12,093 bases of DNA from positions 1 through 12,093 of the forward strand of contig CAYPFY010000035.1 in the NCBI GenBank assembly GCA_964410105.1, written 5' to 3'. Within the stretch, counting starts at the first letter, position 1. Every line of letters begins with the position of its first letter. The position numbers and the translations under genes were made by a program. The DNA comes from CAYPFY01 sp964410105 (lineage in GTDB: Bacteria; Bacteroidota; Ignavibacteria; UBA10030; SZUA-254). Shown one piece after another: positions 5,524-12,093 of this stretch. A model generated the notes under the pieces. The model made no database searches and was not told where the DNA came from. It saw only the letters and a list, made by a program, of their open reading frames with translations.

Positions 5524-7098
5524 TTAGATACAAATTTTCATTCTCATTATGCCTTCGCGGGTTTTCACATAAATGTACTTGCCGACTTCATCGAGGGCTC
5601 TGAAGGAAGTACCGTCTGAGCCGGTGACAATTCTTTCCCATGACACGCCCCCATTAAATGTGCGATAGAAACTGCTATCTATTTGACCATAGAAAATGTT
5701 TGCGTTAGTGGTCGGTATTAACAATAGGCCATTGCTTAGATCTTCCAGACCATTATTTGATGTCTCCCATGTCAATCCACGGTCACCTGATCTAAAGAAT
5801 CCCCCGTATCCACCAACAAAGATGTTATTGGAGTCCGCAGGATTGACAAAGATTCTTGATATGCCTTGAAAGTAACCAGGAGCCCGGCTGAAACAATGGC
5901 GGACTTCCCAGCTTGCACCTCCATTTGTGGACCAGTATAGAATACTATCTTGAATTGCGGTCCCTGCATAGATTATGTCAGAATTCTCCGGATCCATAGC
6001 AAAACCTAAAACTTCTGACTGTAAAATCGCCGTATCCAGGGTGCAGTTCGATGCATAATAAATTTTCAGTGGGAACCAGTATACTCCGCCATTAGTCGAC
6101 TTATATTCACTTTCGCCAATATCGATGCCTCCTGCTGATGCATAGAGTACACTGGTATTGTTTGGGTCGATCAGTGCTACGCCCGCCCATGAATAGCAGT
6201 CCAGATGTTGAACAATTCCAGAGTCCGCTCGAAACCAGGTCTGTCCCGCATCTGTTGATTTAATAATGCCCGGGCTGCATGAATTTACACCACCAAGGCC
6301 AGCATAGATTACACTTGGGTCCTTGGGATCGAAGACAATGTTTCCTCCGTCCACATTTGCAACGAGCGTGTCCCACGAAGCGCCCGCATCCGTTGACCTC
6401 AGTATTGCACCATTTGTTCCGCCAGTGTAATCACTTGAAATGCTTCCGAAAAGAACATTCTGCTCTGTCGGATGAGGGGTTAATGCAACGAGTGGAAGAT
6501 CGGTCACCTTCACCCATTGCGGTTTGTAGTAGAGAACCTCTGCTTGTGGCGCTTTTACCCACGCCCCCCTCCCCGGAACAATGGTGTCGGTAAAGTAGTA
6601 TCCGTGACCATCAAATAGGAATACCCGAGAAACGACCGGGCTTCCGATACACTGGTCACCGACTAACTGGTTGAATGGAACAGGGATCGACGACGAGCCG
6701 ATCATGTTCCATCCTTTCCTAAGGGTTAAAGTCAGTGTCGTGTCCGGTTCTCCGGTGATGGTAACCGTTTCGGGTGCAGCAAACTTGAGCCAATATCCGA
6801 CACCACTCTGCATTGTATCCTGATGAAAATACTTGCCATCATAGCCAAAGGCTCCTGATATCGAGGAAGGAAAGAGAGTTTTTGCGCGGGGATCAGGCAC
6901 TATTAAAGGCACAGAGATTAGATTCCAGCCTGCGGAGACCGTGATTTGGAAACTTGTAAGGGAACTTTTACGTGTAAAGCTCTTTACATCAATATGACCG
7001 TTGCGCAGCAATGTTGGGTAGGATCGAACAGCTGTTCCCAAAATTATACTGTATAAAAATAATGCAATGACGATAAATACTTTGTACCTCTTCTTCAT
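5524..7098 (-). CDS. Exported Asp-box (BNR/sortilin-like) propeller with N-terminal duplicated GWN domain
   Basis: The product is 524 residues. The start at 7098 is supported by GGAAGGGGAG upstream and by the MKKRYK plus hydrophobic segment (residues 6-25), a signal peptide or anchor. A start at 7131 would only add 11 residues. Residues ~51-189 are a two-lobed domain: GWNLISVPL ... FGYDGKY ... GVGYWLKF, then GWNMIGS ... FDGHGYYF ... GRGAWVK. The C-terminal ~320 residues hold six Asp boxes: STDAGASW (235), STDAGQTW (281), STNGGVYW (334), STNGGASW (390), SGDRGLTW (437) and TFNGGVSW (480). They are spaced 43-56 residues apart, as in BNR or Ycf48/VPS10-type propellers. No sialidase Arg triad is evident, so an enzymatic role is not supported. 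It lacks a T9SS sorting domain, unlike the GWN-domain protein at 8214. Confidence 0.88.
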   Translation of the reverse strand: MKKRYKVFIVIALFLYSIILGTAVRSYPTLLRNGHIDVKSFTRKSSLTSFQITVSAGWNLISVPLIVPDPRAKTLFPSSISGAFGYDGKYFHQDTMQSGVGYWLKFAAPETVTITGEPDTTLTLTLRKGWNMIGSSSIPVPFNQLVGDQCIGSPVVSRVFLFDGHGYYFTDTIVPGRGAWVKAPQAEVLYYKPQWVKVTDLPLVALTPHPTEQNVLFGSISSDYTGGTNGAILRSTDAGASWDTLVANVDGGNIVFDPKDPSVIYAGLGGVNSCSPGIIKSTDAGQTWFRADSGIVQHLDCYSWAGVALIDPNNTSVLYASAGGIDIGESEYKSTNGGVYWFPLKIYYASNCTLDTAILQSEVLGFAMDPENSDIIYAGTAIQDSILYWSTNGGASWEVRHCFSRAPGYFQGISRIFVNPADSNNIFVGGYGGFFRSGDRGLTWETSNNGLEDLSNGLLLIPTTNANIFYGQIDSSFYRTFNGGVSWERIVTGSDGTSFRALDEVGKYIYVKTREGIMRMKICI

Positions 7099-7895
7099 AC
7101 TAGCACTCCCCTTCCGTGGTGTCGAGGGCAAGATCGAAATTATTTTGGTTATGTTATCGCACGTCCATTAAGCTACCGCCGGCCGACCGCGCGGCGATCG
7201 TGGTGCCTTCGATGACAATTTGCCGATTTGTGCCGTGGCGCCACGACCCAGGATAACAATGAAAAACACGAAGAACATTGGTTTGTCGCGAGCCCCTCAA
7301 CAAAGTATTGGGGCAAAGTTACCGAGGACTTTTGAAATTCAGTACTCAAGATTACTGCTTTTATGTTAGCAGGCCTGCATGCTGCGTTTCTCAGGTCCTC
7401 AGAACAATGCAGGCCGTTGGAATTTGTTGAATCCTCCATTGTGAAACTGAGCTCGCAGAGAGGCTTGCTAACAGGAATATGCTGCTCCAATGCAATTTTT
7501 TTTCATGATCCGTCCGCTCCAAACCTCAGAGACGTGTGGACCCCGATTTTAGAAGAAAGCTCACACTGAGACGTCATGAATATTCACTTCGAAGAACAAT
7601 AGAAAGGTGCTCCTGACTGGGGCGGAAATGTTTTCCCAAGCTTCACACTATCTCTCCGCATTGCGGTAGTCAAGCCCTCGAATCTTCCCCCAGAAATGTA
7701 AGTAATCCAGCTTCGATTGGCAACGGGGCGTCTTTGCAAAGACAAATTATGAGCTCACGCCCCAGATGCCAGAACTTGAGCCATTCTTTCGATTCTCAAT
7801 GCCGACCTTCATAAAGGGTAATGACAACCTTCCCCACTCGCATTGTCGCCATCCTACTCATTGCGTCACGTAAGATTCCATTCGAAATCGGCCTG

Positions 7896-7925
7896 TTGAC
7901 TCACGGGCTCCATTTTGCTACATTG
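7896..7925 (+). promoter_or_regulatory. Promoter candidate for the 1161-residue surface protein gene
   Basis: TTGACT (7896-7901), a 17-nt spacer and TACATT (7919-7924) followed by G. It has the same -35 hexamer, spacer length and TAnnTTG form as the promoter candidate at 3158-3187. The transcript would start near 7931, leaving a leader of about 280 nt before ATG 8214. Confidence 0.5.
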
Positions 7926-8203
7926 AGAATATCGGTTCCTCGGGGGCGTTTACTTCCTTAGAGTCATTTCACTGAGGACACTTTCCACCGACATAGGCAC
8001 GGCTTGATCCGGGCCAAAGGGGTTTCTGGCAGCAACGAGCACTCCGTCGATAGCATAGGTATTTTCGCGGCGGCGAACCGATGCAGTTTCGCCCCGTGCT
8101 CGGGGTCGGGATGCGAAAAGAATCTTTTGAGAATACACTCGCGGGAAAACTTCCGCATGCCTTTCATCATCGATGCCCGTTGAGAAACACCGCATCACTT
8201 TAT

Positions 8204-8209
8204 GGGAGA
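8204..8209 (+). promoter_or_regulatory. Ribosome-binding site that selects ATG 8214
   Basis: GGGAGA lies 4 nt before ATG 8214. It overlaps the alternative in-frame ATG at 8202, which has no purine-rich site before it (CATCACTTT). This favours 8214 as the start. Confidence 0.6.
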
Positions 8210-8213
8210 TTGT

Positions 8214-11200
8214 ATGATCTTGAATAAGAGTTTTGGCAAAATCTTCGGGGTGTGTGTGAAGAATAAACTCCCAGCTTGTCTTCGCTCAGTTATCCTCTCT
8301 CTTGCGGCACTACCCGTGCTTTTCACCGGATTCGCCCTCGGGCGACAAGACAAACCGTGGGGAGCAGCCCGTGTCACATCCCCAACACCCCATGAGATCC
8401 GGCCGTCCAGGCTATCCCGGAATCACCCCATCAAGGCTGGTAACATCACCGGCTCCCAGGTGATACCGTTTGCCATAGGCGACGTTTTTGCCGCCGTCGG
8501 CAGCGGTCAGATAGATGTCTACAGTTCGGAAGGTGTGTTCAAACAAACTCTAAACACTACCAGCGGAAGTCTCGAGCAAACCGGAATGTGCTTCGATACC
8601 TCGGGCAACTTCTATTCGACTAATTTCGAAGCCCAAAATATGACGAAGTTTGATAACACAGGCGCTCTCGTGGCATATCCCTGGGGCGGTCCCTTTGATG
8701 CTTTTCCCGAGAACTGCGTCGTGGACGCCTCGAATAATATCTATGTCGGAGAAGTCGGCGGAACGCATCGGCTGTTCAAGTTCAGTTCATCGGGGACCCC
8801 TCTCGCAACGTATAGTCCAGATGCCGAGGCTCGCGGGACCGACTGGATGGATCTTGCCGCCGATCAGCATACGATGTACTATACGTCGGAAGGGATCACC
8901 GTCAAGCGTTTCGACGTTTCCGCCAACATGCAATTGCCGGATTTCGCTACTCTCCCCGCAATCCCGGCCTACGCGCTGCGTATACGCAGCAACGGCGAGC
9001 TGCTTGTTGCGGCATCGTCGGCAGTCGTCCGGCTCAATGCTTTTGGCGATGTGATTCAAACATATACAGTGGGAAGCGTCGGCGAATCGAGCCCCTTTTT
9101 TGCGCTTAACCTTGATCCCGATGGAGAGTCATTCTGGACCGCAGGGTTTTTCACGGGAAATATATACCGCATCCGGATCTCAGACGGCGCAGTGCTCACC
9201 TCGTTCACCGCTTCCCTGCATTCCGACCTTGCCGGCCTGGCGGTATTCGGCGAACCGACCGCAGGATCACCCGCGCACTGTTCTGGCGCTTGTGCCACCA
9301 TCACCGGGATGACGTTCAATGACCTCAATGGCAATGGGGCGAAAGACCCCGGCGATACCGGAGTGGCAGGGTGGACCATCAGATTGAAGAATCTGTCTCA
9401 ACCGTTCGCCTACTCTACCGCGACAGATTCAACGGGCAAGTACTTGTTCAGGGTTCCGCCGGGTTCGTACGCCGCAGCCGAGGTAGAGCAGGACGGCTGG
9501 ATAAGAACACTCCCCACCGGGCTCGGCACCTATACGGTCTCCGTCGACAGCGCCGACTCTCTCGGCGGGAGGGATTTCGGTAACACGTTCGGCTACCGCT
9601 ACATCGGTCCCCCCGTCGGCAATTGGTCGGATACGGCAAACTGGACCGGAGGACTTCCGCCCGGCCCCAGTAATCCGGTCTCGATTCCCTCTGGCGTTAC
9701 CGTCATCGTCGACTCGCTCCCCAGCGATAGTATCCTGGCGGCGAAAGTCGAAGCGGGCGGTCACCTGCAGTTCTCAGACCGCGTGGGACGCCTCAAGATC
9801 TCATCATCCATTGAACTCGATCACAACTCTTCCCTTGAGTTTCCTGTTACGTCGGACTCCACCGGCCTTACGTGCTACCGTGATTTGATCAACAGCGGCA
9901 CGATCAGCCCAGGGCATTCCATCGTCACATTCGCCGGAGATAAACCGAAGACCATCGCGGCAATTTCGGCGAACACTTTCTTCCATACGCTTGAAATCGC
10001 TGGCGACAGCACTTCCCTCAACGGGACGATCGTCGCCGATAATCGGCTCATACTCCATAAGCCGCTCACACTCACCGATCAGGATCTCGTCTATATCACG
10101 TCAGCCGACACGGACGCGATCCTGGATACGGGGAGAATCACCCGGGGTACCATTAAGCGGGATATCGGCCAGGGAGAGACTGCACGGTACAGGTTTGAGA
10201 CACCAGATACCTACCTGAGATTTGACGGAACCGGAACGTACCCCTCCTCCGTCTCCTTCAAGGCTCAACCCGATACCACCTTGCCGTCTTTTCAGTTTAA
10301 GTGGCAGCTCGTCGGCGGAACTCCCGATCCGGCCAATAACCATGTCACCGCCGACAGCGTCACCGGCCTTTCCAAATGGATCATCGGCATTCCGCACGTG
10401 ACGGGGATTCCAACCTCAGTCGTCCATCGTGATTATCTTATCGGGACAAACGGCGGAAGCGGCTTCCAGGTCGAAGTGAGACTCCCGTACGATCAGTCCG
10501 AAGTCGCTCCCGGAACCGACGAATCCCAGCTGCGCCTCTTCCGCGGTCCCTGCATCACAGATACGGTTTTGAACAGGTGGAACATGATGTCTCTTCCCCT
10601 TGTCCCCGAAGATGATAGAAAGGTCGCCATTTTCCCGACGGCCGTCTCACCGGCCTTCTCCTATGCCGGCTCGTATTACCTGCAGTCCACGCTCCGCTTC
10701 GGTGAAGGCTACTGGCTGAAATTTGCATCCGCCCAACAACTGACGGTACTGGGCGACGACCGCGAGCGTGATACCCTCGAATTAAGTCCGGGATGGAACA
10801 TGCTCGGGTCCCTGAGCATACCCATCGGTTTGTCGTCCGTATCCCCTTCCCCCCCCGATGTCATCACCAGCCAGTTCTTCGGCTATAACGGAAGCTACCA
10901 CCCGGCTGACAGTCTCAAGCCGCTCCATGCGTACTGGGCGAAGGCGCGATCAAACGGGCACCTCATACTCGGCGTGCCCTCCGGAGTTAATGGTCTTTCG
11001 AAATCGATCGCTCTCGATGCCGACGATCAGAAGAAATTCGGTACCCTCTCGATCCGGGAAGCAGGCGGAAGCGCGGTGGAACTGTTCTTCGGCGGGGACG
11101 CAAACACTGATCTTAAGCGGTATGAGATGCCGCCCGTTCCTCCCCCCGGCGTCTTCGACGTTCGGTACGCTACTGGCCGCATGCTCGAAGTGGCGGGTGA

Positions 11201-11699
11201 GCATATCAGCACTACTCCGATTGAAATTTTATCCACCCTCTATCCATTGACCGTCGAATGGACCCGCGCCGCCGACGTGTCAGCTGCTCTCCTCATCGAT
11301 GGAAAAGAGATTTTTCTGGAGAAGCCCGGGGTGGCTCGCATCGCAAGCCCTGCATCACGCGTGTCTCTCCGCCTCTTCCCGGCTCCCCTCCTCGCCGTCC
11401 CCCCCGGAGTTCCGAAGGATTTCTCCCTGGAGCAGAATTATCCCAACCCGTTCAATCCTACAACGGTCATCCGGTATCAGTTACCCCTGGAGAGCCGGGT
11501 TACACTCAAGATTTATGATCTTCTGGGCCGGGAGGTGAAGACCCTTGTCGACCGGATACAGGGTCCAGGTTATGAGTCGGTGGAGTGGAACGCTGGGGCC
11601 GTCGCAAGCGGAGTATACTTCTTGCGGCTGCAGGCGACAGGCGCCAATGATCCGGCCCGGAGTTTCATTCAGATGAGAAAGTTGGTCCTTCTGAGGTGA
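8214..11699 (+). CDS. Multidomain T9SS cargo protein: propeller, SdrD-B module, beta-solenoid-like region, GWN domain, sorting domain
   Basis: The product is 1161 residues. A signal peptide with a long basic leader has its hydrophobic core at ~24-42. Residues ~86-344 look like an NHL/SMP-30-type six-bladed propeller (FDTSGNFYSTN, VDASNNIYVGE, LDPDGESFWTAG). Residues ~363-459 are an SdrD-B-like module with the Ca-binding type sequence FNDLNGNGAKDPGDTGVAGW and DSTGKYLFRVPPGSY. Residues ~462-776 begin GNWSDTANWTGGLPPGP-NPVSIPSG, a pattern common before right-handed beta-helix regions. Residues ~786-921 are the two-lobed GWN domain also found in the protein at 5524-7098. A beta-rich linker follows, then the T9SS type A sorting domain from ~1066 (QNYPNPFNPTT, YDLLGREV, VEWNAG). 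It is probably a surface or secreted scaffold-type protein with unknown ligand. No catalytic motif was seen. No clear terminator follows the stop. Confidence 0.92.
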   Translation: MILNKSFGKIFGVCVKNKLPACLRSVILSLAALPVLFTGFALGRQDKPWGAARVTSPTPHEIRPSRLSRNHPIKAGNITGSQVIPFAIGDVFAAVGSGQIDVYSSEGVFKQTLNTTSGSLEQTGMCFDTSGNFYSTNFEAQNMTKFDNTGALVAYPWGGPFDAFPENCVVDASNNIYVGEVGGTHRLFKFSSSGTPLATYSPDAEARGTDWMDLAADQHTMYYTSEGITVKRFDVSANMQLPDFATLPAIPAYALRIRSNGELLVAASSAVVRLNAFGDVIQTYTVGSVGESSPFFALNLDPDGESFWTAGFFTGNIYRIRISDGAVLTSFTASLHSDLAGLAVFGEPTAGSPAHCSGACATITGMTFNDLNGNGAKDPGDTGVAGWTIRLKNLSQPFAYSTATDSTGKYLFRVPPGSYAAAEVEQDGWIRTLPTGLGTYTVSVDSADSLGGRDFGNTFGYRYIGPPVGNWSDTANWTGGLPPGPSNPVSIPSGVTVIVDSLPSDSILAAKVEAGGHLQFSDRVGRLKISSSIELDHNSSLEFPVTSDSTGLTCYRDLINSGTISPGHSIVTFAGDKPKTIAAISANTFFHTLEIAGDSTSLNGTIVADNRLILHKPLTLTDQDLVYITSADTDAILDTGRITRGTIKRDIGQGETARYRFETPDTYLRFDGTGTYPSSVSFKAQPDTTLPSFQFKWQLVGGTPDPANNHVTADSVTGLSKWIIGIPHVTGIPTSVVHRDYLIGTNGGSGFQVEVRLPYDQSEVAPGTDESQLRLFRGPCITDTVLNRWNMMSLPLVPEDDRKVAIFPTAVSPAFSYAGSYYLQSTLRFGEGYWLKFASAQQLTVLGDDRERDTLELSPGWNMLGSLSIPIGLSSVSPSPPDVITSQFFGYNGSYHPADSLKPLHAYWAKARSNGHLILGVPSGVNGLSKSIALDADDQKKFGTLSIREAGGSAVELFFGGDANTDLKRYEMPPVPPPGVFDVRYATGRMLEVAGEHISTTPIEILSTLYPLTVEWTRAADVSAALLIDGKEIFLEKPGVARIASPASRVSLRLFPAPLLAVPPGVPKDFSLEQNYPNPFNPTTVIRYQLPLESRVTLKIYDLLGREVKTLVDRIQGPGYESVEWNAGAVASGVYFLRLQATGANDPARSFIQMRKLVLLR
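10551..10976 (+). repeat. GWN domain, homologous in protein to 6532-6948 (minus)
   Basis: This stretch encodes two lobes, each starting with a WNM motif (RWNMMSLPL, GWNMLGSLSIP) and ending with a Y/W-W-K motif (GEGYWLKF, HAYWAKA). The protein at 5524-7098 has the same order, including GWNLISVPL, GYWLKFA and GWNMIGSSSIP. Similarity is at protein level; the DNA has diverged. Confidence 0.8.
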
Positions 11700-11759
11700 G
11701 GACCCCTCCCCGGCGACATTATGGCCCGGAGGCGTATTTTTCGGCGCTGACCGTGCCGA

Positions 11760-11884
11760 ATCTAGTGCGCGAGAAGGGTGTCGAACCCATAACCCTCACT
11801 TCCGTAGGCTGATGCTCTATCCAGTTGAGCTACTGGCGCAAGGATTTGAGCACGTTTTCCGGTCGAAGGAGGGGGTACCGTTAG
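11760..11884 (-). repeat. Right copy of the duplicated tRNA-Arg segment
   Basis: This segment matches 3904-4029 in the same orientation at an offset of 7856 bp through the tRNA. The 5' flank shares AAGG-TTT-GAGCAC-TTTTC and, further on, GGAGGG and CGTTAG/TGTTAG, with small gaps. Confidence 0.85.
11766..11839 (-). pseudogene. Degenerate tRNA-Arg (ACG) copy
   Basis: It differs from the intact gene at 3910-3983 in 5 of 74 positions, and all five fall in the 3' half. One breaks an acceptor pair (C-C mismatch). Two break the anticodon stem, whose 3' strand becomes AGTGA against TCAGC. One turns a G-T pair of the T-stem into T-T, and one changes the T-loop. The anticodon remains ACG. With four disrupted pairs it is unlikely to be a working tRNA. 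Confidence 0.85.
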
Positions 11885-11919
11885 TGGAAATAGCCCCCAA
11901 GAATTTGCCTCTCCTCAAA

Positions 11920-11966
11920 GAGCAAGGCGGAAAGCTCCCGCCTTTAAGCCTCTTTCCGCCTTGCTC
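11920..11966. terminator. Long perfect hairpin, possible bidirectional terminator
   Basis: GAGCAAGGCGGAAAG (11920-11934) pairs perfectly with CTTTCCGCCTTGCTC (11952-11966), 15 bp, around a 17-nt loop. No T-tract follows on either strand; the minus side continues only as CTTTGAGG. It lies between the degenerate tRNA copy and a possible minus-strand gene, so transcript ending or 3'-end protection is plausible but unproven. Confidence 0.45.
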
Positions 11967-12007
11967 CTGTGAATCTGCACCCCCCCTGCATCAAATGAGT
12001 CCCTCGG

Positions 12008-12033
12008 GGGGAGGCAGATTTCGCCGCCTCCCC
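12008..12033 (-). terminator. GC-rich hairpin after the right-edge gene
   Basis: GGGGAGGC (12008-12015) pairs with GCCTCCCC (12026-12033), 8 bp, around a 10-nt loop. It lies about 10 nt beyond the presumed minus-strand stop at 12044-12046, a usual place for a terminator, but no T-tract follows. Confidence 0.35.
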
Positions 12034-12043
12034 GCACCCGCGC

Positions 12044-12093
12044 TCAGTTTGCCGCGTATGCAACTGTCACAATGGCGACGCCGACATAATCAT
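12044..12093 (-). CDS. Possible C-terminus of a minus-strand gene running off the right edge
   Basis: One minus-strand frame reads DYVGVAIVTVAYAAN and then TGA (12044-12046). The residues are protein-like (alternating Val/Ala/Ile, suited to a beta-strand), third positions are mostly typical of the neighbouring genes, and a hairpin follows the stop. The other minus frames are either interrupted here or poorer. Only 15 residues are visible, so the family cannot be judged. Confidence 0.4.
   Translation of the reverse strand, partial: DYVGVAIVTVAYAAN

Larger units (their letters stand above)
7099..8213. other. Long divergent intergenic region
   Basis: About 1.1 kb separates the starts of two divergent genes. 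Short reading frames occur on both strands, but their products are rich in Arg, Cys and His and match nothing I know. The frame at 7950-8198 (minus) lies antisense in the presumed leader of the 8214 gene and has no ribosome-binding site I accept. Structures seen are a 12-bp palindrome CGTGGCGCCACG (7234-7245), an inverted repeat GGCCTGCAT/ATGCAGGCC (7372-7380, 7407-7415), a small CCCCG/CGGGG hairpin near 8092-8105, and the promoter candidate at 7896-7925. I find no convincing remnant of a known gene. Confidence 0.5.

Noticed and set aside
5407..5619. 70-codon plus-strand frame after the propeller gene, with a purine-rich stretch near its start
   Set aside because: Half of it is antisense to the well-supported end of the gene at 5524-7098 and its translation has no recognisable pattern.
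5524..7098. Sialidase function suggested by six Asp boxes
   Set aside because: Asp boxes are structural and occur in many non-enzymatic propellers; the FRIP motif and Arg triad of sialidases are not seen.
7173..7569. Overlapping frames of 105 (minus) and 68 (plus) codons in the divergent spacer
   Set aside because: Compositions are erratic (runs of Arg, His, Cys) and no motif or ribosome-binding site supports either.
7950..8198. 82-codon minus-strand frame with a partly protein-like stretch (YAIDGVLVAARNPF)
   Set aside because: It lies antisense in the presumed leader of the 8214 gene, has a competing frame over the same bases and no family; considered as a gene relic but not supportable.
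1..12070. The ten bases CAACTGTCAC at both ends of the window (1-10 and 12061-12070)
   Set aside because: A ten-base match is expected by chance in a window this size, and the flanking bases do not agree.

Overview
The window looks like chromosomal DNA from a member of the Fibrobacteres-Chlorobi-Bacteroidetes (FCB) assemblage, most likely an Ignavibacteria- or Kapabacteria-like lineage; this placement is inference. The main evidence is that two large secreted proteins end in a type IX secretion (T9SS) type A sorting domain of the 'QNYPNPFNPTT ... YNLLGQ ... VEWNAG ... YF-RL' kind. Two good promoter candidates also combine a TTGACT -35 with a TAnnTTG-like -10, as expected for that group. No integrase, transposase, CRISPR array, phage gene or known defence gene is visible. 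About a quarter to a third of the window is non-coding.

Layout, left to right. (1) 3-2141 (+): the 3' part of a HYR-repeat adhesin-like protein with a T9SS tail, followed by a strong terminator. (2) 2226-2592: non-coding, with an inverted repeat and a decayed fragment resembling the 3' half of tRNA-Arg. (3) 2593-2901 (+): a small three-helix membrane protein. (4) 3406-3822 (+): a small exported DsrE-like protein behind a good promoter. (5) 3910-3983 (-): intact tRNA-Arg(ACG), then a second tRNA-like remnant. (6) 4452-5378 (+): an exported protein with WD40-like strand motifs. (7) 5524-7098 (-): an exported Asp-box (BNR/sortilin-like) propeller with an N-terminal duplicated 'GWN' domain. (8) 7099-8213: a divergent intergenic region of 1.1 kb with a promoter candidate. 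(9) 8214-11699 (+): a 1161-residue multidomain T9SS cargo protein that shares the GWN domain with gene 7. (10) 11766-11839 (-): a degenerate copy of the tRNA-Arg gene. (11) 12044-12093 (-): the possible C-terminus of a further gene running off the right edge.

Most encoded proteins appear to leave the cytoplasm: five of the six substantial genes carry, or in the truncated one imply, export signals. Two are probably anchored to or released from the surface by the T9SS. They do not form a single operon, and nothing here shows that they act in one pathway. The most unusual structure is the set of tRNA-Arg-derived sequences, all on the minus strand. There is one intact gene, one full-length degenerate copy 7.86 kb away with its flanks, and one probable 3' fragment; a further weaker tRNA-like stretch lies nearby.
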